Below, piece after piece: positions 7,089-9,169 of a stretch of 9,169 nucleotides of DNA. Within the stretch, counting starts at the first letter, position 1. Each line of letters starts with the position of its first letter. This DNA is from Pseudomonadota bacterium. Lineage in GTDB: Bacteria; Pseudomonadota; Gammaproteobacteria; Burkholderiales; SG8-39. The position numbers were made by a program, and so were the translations under genes. The stretch is from the NCBI GenBank assembly GCA_021848555.1, contig JAJZUN010000084.1:1-9169 (forward strand), read 5' to 3'. The notes under the pieces are model-generated. The model searched no databases and was not told the origin of the DNA. It saw nothing but the letters and a program-made list of their open reading frames with translations.

Positions 7089-7556
7089 CTATTTTTTCTT
7101 CTTGTCCTGCAGGATAGTGCCTTTGCAGCGCCGCGCGCCGCAGCGGCACTCGTACAAACGCTTCATCGCAGGCGTGTGCCTTTCCTCGAGCTCGATGCTG
7201 TAGTTGTAGCTGAGTTCCTCGCCCGGCCGGATCGCGCGCAGCGTCTCTATGTAGATACGATTCTTGTCATCCACTGCCTCGCAATTGGGCGCGCAGCTGT
7301 GATTGATCCAGCGGGCGCTGTTGCCGCCGTTGGTGGCGTCGATCACCATGCCGTCGTCGAGCGCAAATAAAAAGGTATGCGGATTGTTGTCTTTGGCGTA
7401 GCGCCGGTCCACCTGCTTCTCGGTCAGGAGTTCGCCCTTGTACTCGATCAGCCGGGTGCCCTTCGGGATTTGGGTGACGGCGAATACGCCCTTGCCATGT
7501 ATGCCGGAATTGCGCACGACGAAACGGCGGCGCGACTTGCTCTTGTTGGTAGCCAT
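7089..7556 (-). CDS. SET-domain protein-lysine methyltransferase, stand-alone bacterial type
   Basis: This is a compact 155-residue protein that is almost entirely a SET domain. SET enzymes transfer methyl groups from S-adenosylmethionine to lysine side chains of proteins. Motifs in order are HGKGVFA (20-26, cofactor site), the strand EYKGELLTE, RWINHSCAPNC (82-92, the NHSCxPN hallmark), GEELSYNY (112-119, with Tyr117 and Tyr119), and a post-SET CRCGARRC (Cys137, Cys139, Cys144) that with Cys88 could bind zinc. Both ends are basic (KSKSRRR and a terminal KKKK), compatible with acidic or nucleic-acid-associated partners. The start at 7554-7556 has only a weak GAG ribosome site. The gene converges on the peptidase gene with a 71-base gap. 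The substrate is unknown; ribosomal or DNA-binding proteins are possibilities only. Confidence 0.93.
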   Translation of the reverse strand: MATNKSKSRRRFVVRNSGIHGKGVFAVTQIPKGTRLIEYKGELLTEKQVDRRYAKDNNPHTFLFALDDGMVIDATNGGNSARWINHSCAPNCEAVDDKNRIYIETLRAIRPGEELSYNYSIELEERHTPAMKRLYECRCGARRCKGTILQDKKKK

Positions 7557-7589
7557 CGATCTCGATAGGTGCGTAGTAAACAGGGCGCG

Positions 7590-7595
7590 ATTTTA
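7590..7595 (-). promoter_or_regulatory. Candidate -10 element of the SET-domain gene
   Basis: Read on the minus strand this is TAAAAT (5/6 match to consensus), giving a start about 26 bases before the ATG. No good -35 sequence lies 16-18 bases upstream. It sits in a local AT-richer stretch of otherwise GC-rich DNA. Confidence 0.33.
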
Positions 7596-7619
7596 GACCA
7601 TTTCGTAGACGAGCGGCTG

Positions 7620-7800
7620 CTTTTCCCGGCTCCAGGCTGTAGACTTTCGATTAACAGTCGGAGCGAAGCCACCCTACGCGCGTTCGCCTGATGGCAGCGT
7701 AAATATTTCATTGATCATGGCACTGCTATTGTTCATGTCCGCCCGCCCGCGCAGCACGCCCCGGCGCCTTCTGCAAATAGGGCCGGACGCGGTTTGCCGG
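7620..7800. other. Divergent intergenic region without a recognisable gene
   Basis: The 272-base gap between the SET gene and the DUF6806-like gene has an AT-rich patch around 7700-7720 and no convincing coding frame. On the minus strand, 7650-7680 reads GTAGGGTGGCTTCGCTCCG and then GACTGTTAATC. The first part resembles the GTAGGGTGGG-type dispersed repeats seen in many proteobacterial genomes. The second matches the anticodon arm of tRNA-Asn, but no cloverleaf can be formed around it. Confidence 0.4.
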
Positions 7801-7804
7801 GGCG

Positions 7805-7810
7805 TATAAT
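7805..7810 (+). promoter_or_regulatory. Candidate -10 element of the DUF6806-like gene
   Basis: This is a perfect TATAAT, 18 bases before the start codon. Transcription would begin around 7815-7817, right before the ribosome site, giving a very short leader. The -35 position (about 7782-7787, GCCGGA) is poor, so the promoter may rely on an activator or on the perfect -10. Confidence 0.5.
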
Positions 7811-7828
7811 CGCGAACAGGAGTCCACT

Positions 7829-8386
7829 ATGCGCATCGAAGCACACGTACACGGCACTATTCCTTTGCGGCCGGAGACCAGCCTCTCCCAAGTGGAGACC
7901 GCGCTGCGCCCCTGGCTGCGCTATATCGACGAAGACAGCCTCGCCGACGCGCGCAGCGTCTACGAAGACGAGCCCGGTCTGAGTTTTGACGCGAAGGACA
8001 AGATTCTGGACATTTGCTGGACCGGGGATGTGGGTCGGGGCTTTCGCGAGTTGATCGAGGAAGCGCTGCAGGCGCTGTGTCCGTTCACCGAGTCGGCGGC
8101 GGAAATCGAGGTCAGCTATTACCACGACGACCGACAGGCTGAATTCGGCATGGTATTCGTCGGCCCCACGCCGGAATCCATCCACGAGCGCCAGAAAAGC
8201 CGCATGATCGACGACGTGTCCGGCATGCTGGCGCGTCATTTCACTGAAGCCGAGATCGGCGAAGTGGCAGCGCTGGTGAATCAATTGTTCGAACGCAACT
8301 GGACCCAGAAGACCGGCAGTGCCCAGTCCGGCTCCAGCGCCACCCCGCGCGGCCTGACGCCTGCGCAGCGCCGGCGCTTGCACTAA
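7829..8386 (+). CDS. Conserved hypothetical protein, DUF6806-like
   Basis: This is a 185-residue soluble, acidic protein with no signal peptide or membrane helix. It resembles a betaproteobacterial family that I recall as DUF6806, judged from the N-terminal EAHVHGTIPLRPETS, YEDEPGLSFD near residue 45, a central ICWTGDVG, the strand FGMVFVGPTPESIHERQKS (about 105-123), and a C-terminal tail ending in RRRLH. The alternation of short strands and helices suggests a compact alpha/beta fold, possibly two related halves; no catalytic motif is evident. Residues 160-180 are Ser-, Pro- and Gly-rich and probably disordered. The ATG at 7829 has an AGGAG ribosome site six bases upstream and a TATAAT box before it. 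It stands alone, convergent with the rRNA operon. I assign no function. Confidence 0.82.
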   Translation: MRIEAHVHGTIPLRPETSLSQVETALRPWLRYIDEDSLADARSVYEDEPGLSFDAKDKILDICWTGDVGRGFRELIEEALQALCPFTESAAEIEVSYYHDDRQAEFGMVFVGPTPESIHERQKSRMIDDVSGMLARHFTEAEIGEVAALVNQLFERNWTQKTGSAQSGSSATPRGLTPAQRRRLH

Positions 8387-8452
8387 GCTCCGCCATCGCA
8401 CAGCGGTCTCGATCGCACACATCGTCGCTGTTGACCTACTTTGGCTGCGGCC

Positions 8453-8463
8453 GCCCTGCGGGC
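8453..8463. repeat. Small inverted repeat with TGC loop
   Basis: GCCC TGC GGGC can form a 4-base-pair hairpin. It directly adjoins, sharing the base GGC, a second and longer hairpin that also has a TGC loop. Confidence 0.5.
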
Positions 8464-8488
8464 TTAACTTGGCTGCGCCAAGTTAGCC
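8461..8488. repeat. Near-perfect inverted repeat, TAACTTGGC-TGC-GCCAAGTTA
   Basis: Nine perfectly paired bases (8465-8473 with 8477-8485) flank a TGC loop. The outer GGC/GCC pairs extend the stem to twelve base pairs with one bulged T at 8464. No T-run follows on either strand, so it is not a standard terminator. It lies 78 bases after the stop of the DUF6806-like gene. Confidence 0.8.
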
Positions 8489-8490
8489 TC

Positions 8491-8584
8491 CGCCGCAACA
8501 AGCGGCGCAACGGGCAACACTTCGTCAGGCAGATTGTTGTAGTGCGCAACGCGACTTTGTGGCGGGTTGCGCTGCCGCTTGTTG
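8491..8584. repeat. Long imperfect inverted repeat with nested hairpins
   Basis: The left arm 8496-8511 (CAACAAGCGGCGCAAC) is complementary to the right arm 8566-8584 except for a three-base TGC insertion, across a 54-base loop. Competing local structures are a six-pair hairpin CGCCGC/GCGGCG (8491-8507, loop AACAA) and GCGCAAC/GTTGCGC (8544-8550 with 8566-8572). The complexity suggests a REP- or MITE-like dispersed element, which would have to be found elsewhere in the genome to be confirmed. Confidence 0.6.
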
Positions 8585-8622
8585 TCGTCCCGAAAGCAGG
8601 TCATCGGCGAGCCGTAAAAAGC

Positions 8623-8656
8623 AAAACCCCCAGGCACTTACGTACCTGGGGGTTTT
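8623..8656. terminator. Strong intrinsic terminator of the rRNA operon, bidirectional
   Basis: AAAACCCCCAGG (8623-8634) pairs perfectly with CCTGGGGGTTTT (8645-8656): twelve base pairs with a ten-base loop. Read from the rRNA side (minus strand) the stem is followed by TTTTGCTTTTT. Read from the other side it is followed by TTTTTCTTTT. It lies 11 bases beyond the 5S gene, so it ends the rRNA operon, and it can also stop transcription arriving from the DUF6806-like gene. Confidence 0.92.
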
Positions 8657-8667
8657 TCTTTTAGGGA

Positions 8668-8780
8668 CCTGACGATGACCTACTTTCGCATGGGTAATCC
8701 ATACTATCATTGGCGCAACACCGTTTCACGGCCCTGTTCGGGATGGGAAGGGGTGGGACCAGCGTGCTATGCTCGTCAGG
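8668..8780 (-). rRNA. rrf: 5S ribosomal RNA
   Basis: This is the 5S rRNA of the large ribosomal subunit, about 113 bases, complete. The two ends pair as the terminal helix (CCTGACGA with TCGTCAGG). Inside are the conserved segments GGTCCCACCCCTTCCC, CCCGAACAGGGCCGTGAAACG, and ATGATAGTATGG, then GCGAAAGTAGGTCATCG near the 3' end. The exact ends may differ by one to three bases. It is the last gene of the rRNA operon, before the terminator at 8623-8656. Confidence 0.96.
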
Positions 8781-8931
8781 AATTCTTTTGTTCAGTCGCG
8801 CTTTGGGGCGTTGAGGCCTTTGGCGTTACTGACGCGTTCTGGGTGAAGTAAAGTTTGGGTGTTGTCACTGTATGTTGGGCACGATGCGCTATTCCTGGAG
8901 GTTGCTGTTGGCAACCACTTAAGGTTATAGG
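8781..8931 (-). other. 23S-5S internal transcribed spacer
   Basis: This is a spacer of about 150 bases with no tRNA. It contains a six-pair hairpin GGTTGC/GCAACC at 8900-8916 (loop TGTTG on the plus strand) about 15 bases beyond the 23S 3' end, a possible processing signal. It is richer in A and T than the flanking protein genes. Confidence 0.75.
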
Positions 8932-9169
8932 ATCAAGCCGCACGGTCAATTAGTACTCGTTAGCTCAACGCATTGCTGCGCTTCCACACCGAGCCTATCA
9001 ACGTCCTGGTCTTGGACGAACCTTTAGAGAGATCAAGTCTCTGGGAAGTCTCATCTTGAGGCAAGTTTCCCGCTTAGATGCTTTCAGCGGTTATCTCTTC
9101 CGTATTTAGCTACCCGGCGATGCGACTGGCGTCACAACCGGTACACCAGGGATACGTCCACTCCGGTCC
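8932..9169 (-). rRNA. rrl: 23S ribosomal RNA, 3' end only (continues beyond the window)
   Basis: The last ~238 bases of 23S rRNA are present. Read on the minus strand they carry conserved domain VI segments such as GGGTAGCTAAATACGGAAGA, GCTGAAAGCATCTAAGCGGG, GAAACTTGCC, GACGTTGATAGGCTCGGTGT and TGCGTTGAGCTAACGAGTAC, ending in GCTTGATC, which pairs with the 5' end of 23S in betaproteobacteria. The mature 3' end is placed by that helix and may be off by a few bases. The rest of 23S, and presumably 16S, lies past the right edge. Confidence 0.97.

Noticed and set aside
7640..7690. tRNA gene
   Set aside because: Only an 11-base match to the anticodon arm of tRNA-Asn is visible. No acceptor stem, T-arm or CCA end can be drawn.
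7717..7809. A 30-codon open frame beginning ATGGCACTGCTATTG
   Set aside because: It has no ribosome site, it ends inside the TATAAT of the next gene, and it resembles no known leader peptide.
7733..8422. A 229-residue minus-strand open frame opposite the DUF6806-like gene
   Set aside because: The plus-strand frame has a promoter box, a ribosome site and a family-like sequence. The minus-strand frame has none of these.
8462..8488. Integron attC-like site (GCTTAAC ... GTTAGCC)
   Set aside because: The left box fits RYYYAAC, but the right box fails GTTRRRY at one position. The whole site is under 30 bases, much shorter than attC sites, and no integrase or cassette is present.
8431..8664. A 77-residue open frame
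   Set aside because: It is made almost entirely of the inverted-repeat cluster and terminator, with no ribosome site and a basic, low-information product.

Overview
This window is GC-rich chromosomal DNA from a bacterium, most likely a betaproteobacterium. The evidence is the 3' end of the 23S rRNA, whose terminal GCTTGATC-type helix strand and flanking sequence fit that class, the betaproteobacterial style of the 5S rRNA, and several genes that closely resemble betaproteobacterial families (PdxH, PA2778/PA2779-type proteins, a DUF6806-like protein). The lineage call is an inference from sequence appearance, not a search.

Layout. Positions 1-1752 (+) hold two membrane transporters separated by one base: a DMT/EamA permease that begins before the window, and a complete MFS permease. 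A metal-dependent MBL-fold hydrolase (1749-2717, -) converges on them so tightly that one CTAG palindrome supplies both stop codons. Divergent from it, pdxH (2824-3456) and a long-form tryptophan synthase beta chain, trpB2 (3492-4859), appear to form a unit: PdxH makes pyridoxal phosphate and TrpB2 uses it. The methionine sulfoxide reductase gene msrA (4934-5479, -) converges on trpB2.

Next comes a translationally coupled pair (5720-6049 and 6046-7017, +): a small exported protein with a C-terminal membrane anchor (PA2779-like), and a predicted lipoprotein with a C39-like cysteine peptidase domain followed by TPR repeats (PA2778-like). The small protein carries a Gly-Gly directly before its membrane segment, which makes it a candidate substrate of the neighbouring peptidase. 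This is the most interesting hypothesis in the window.

A small stand-alone SET-domain protein methyltransferase (7089-7556, -) and a conserved acidic protein of unknown function (7829-8386, +) follow. The window closes with the distal end of an rRNA operon on the minus strand: partial 23S, a spacer, 5S, and a strong hairpin terminator at 8623-8656 that can work in both directions. A cluster of inverted repeats (about 8453-8584) lies between the unknown gene and that terminator.

Most of the window looks like ordinary housekeeping chromosome. I see no insertion sequence, prophage, CRISPR array or intact tRNA gene.
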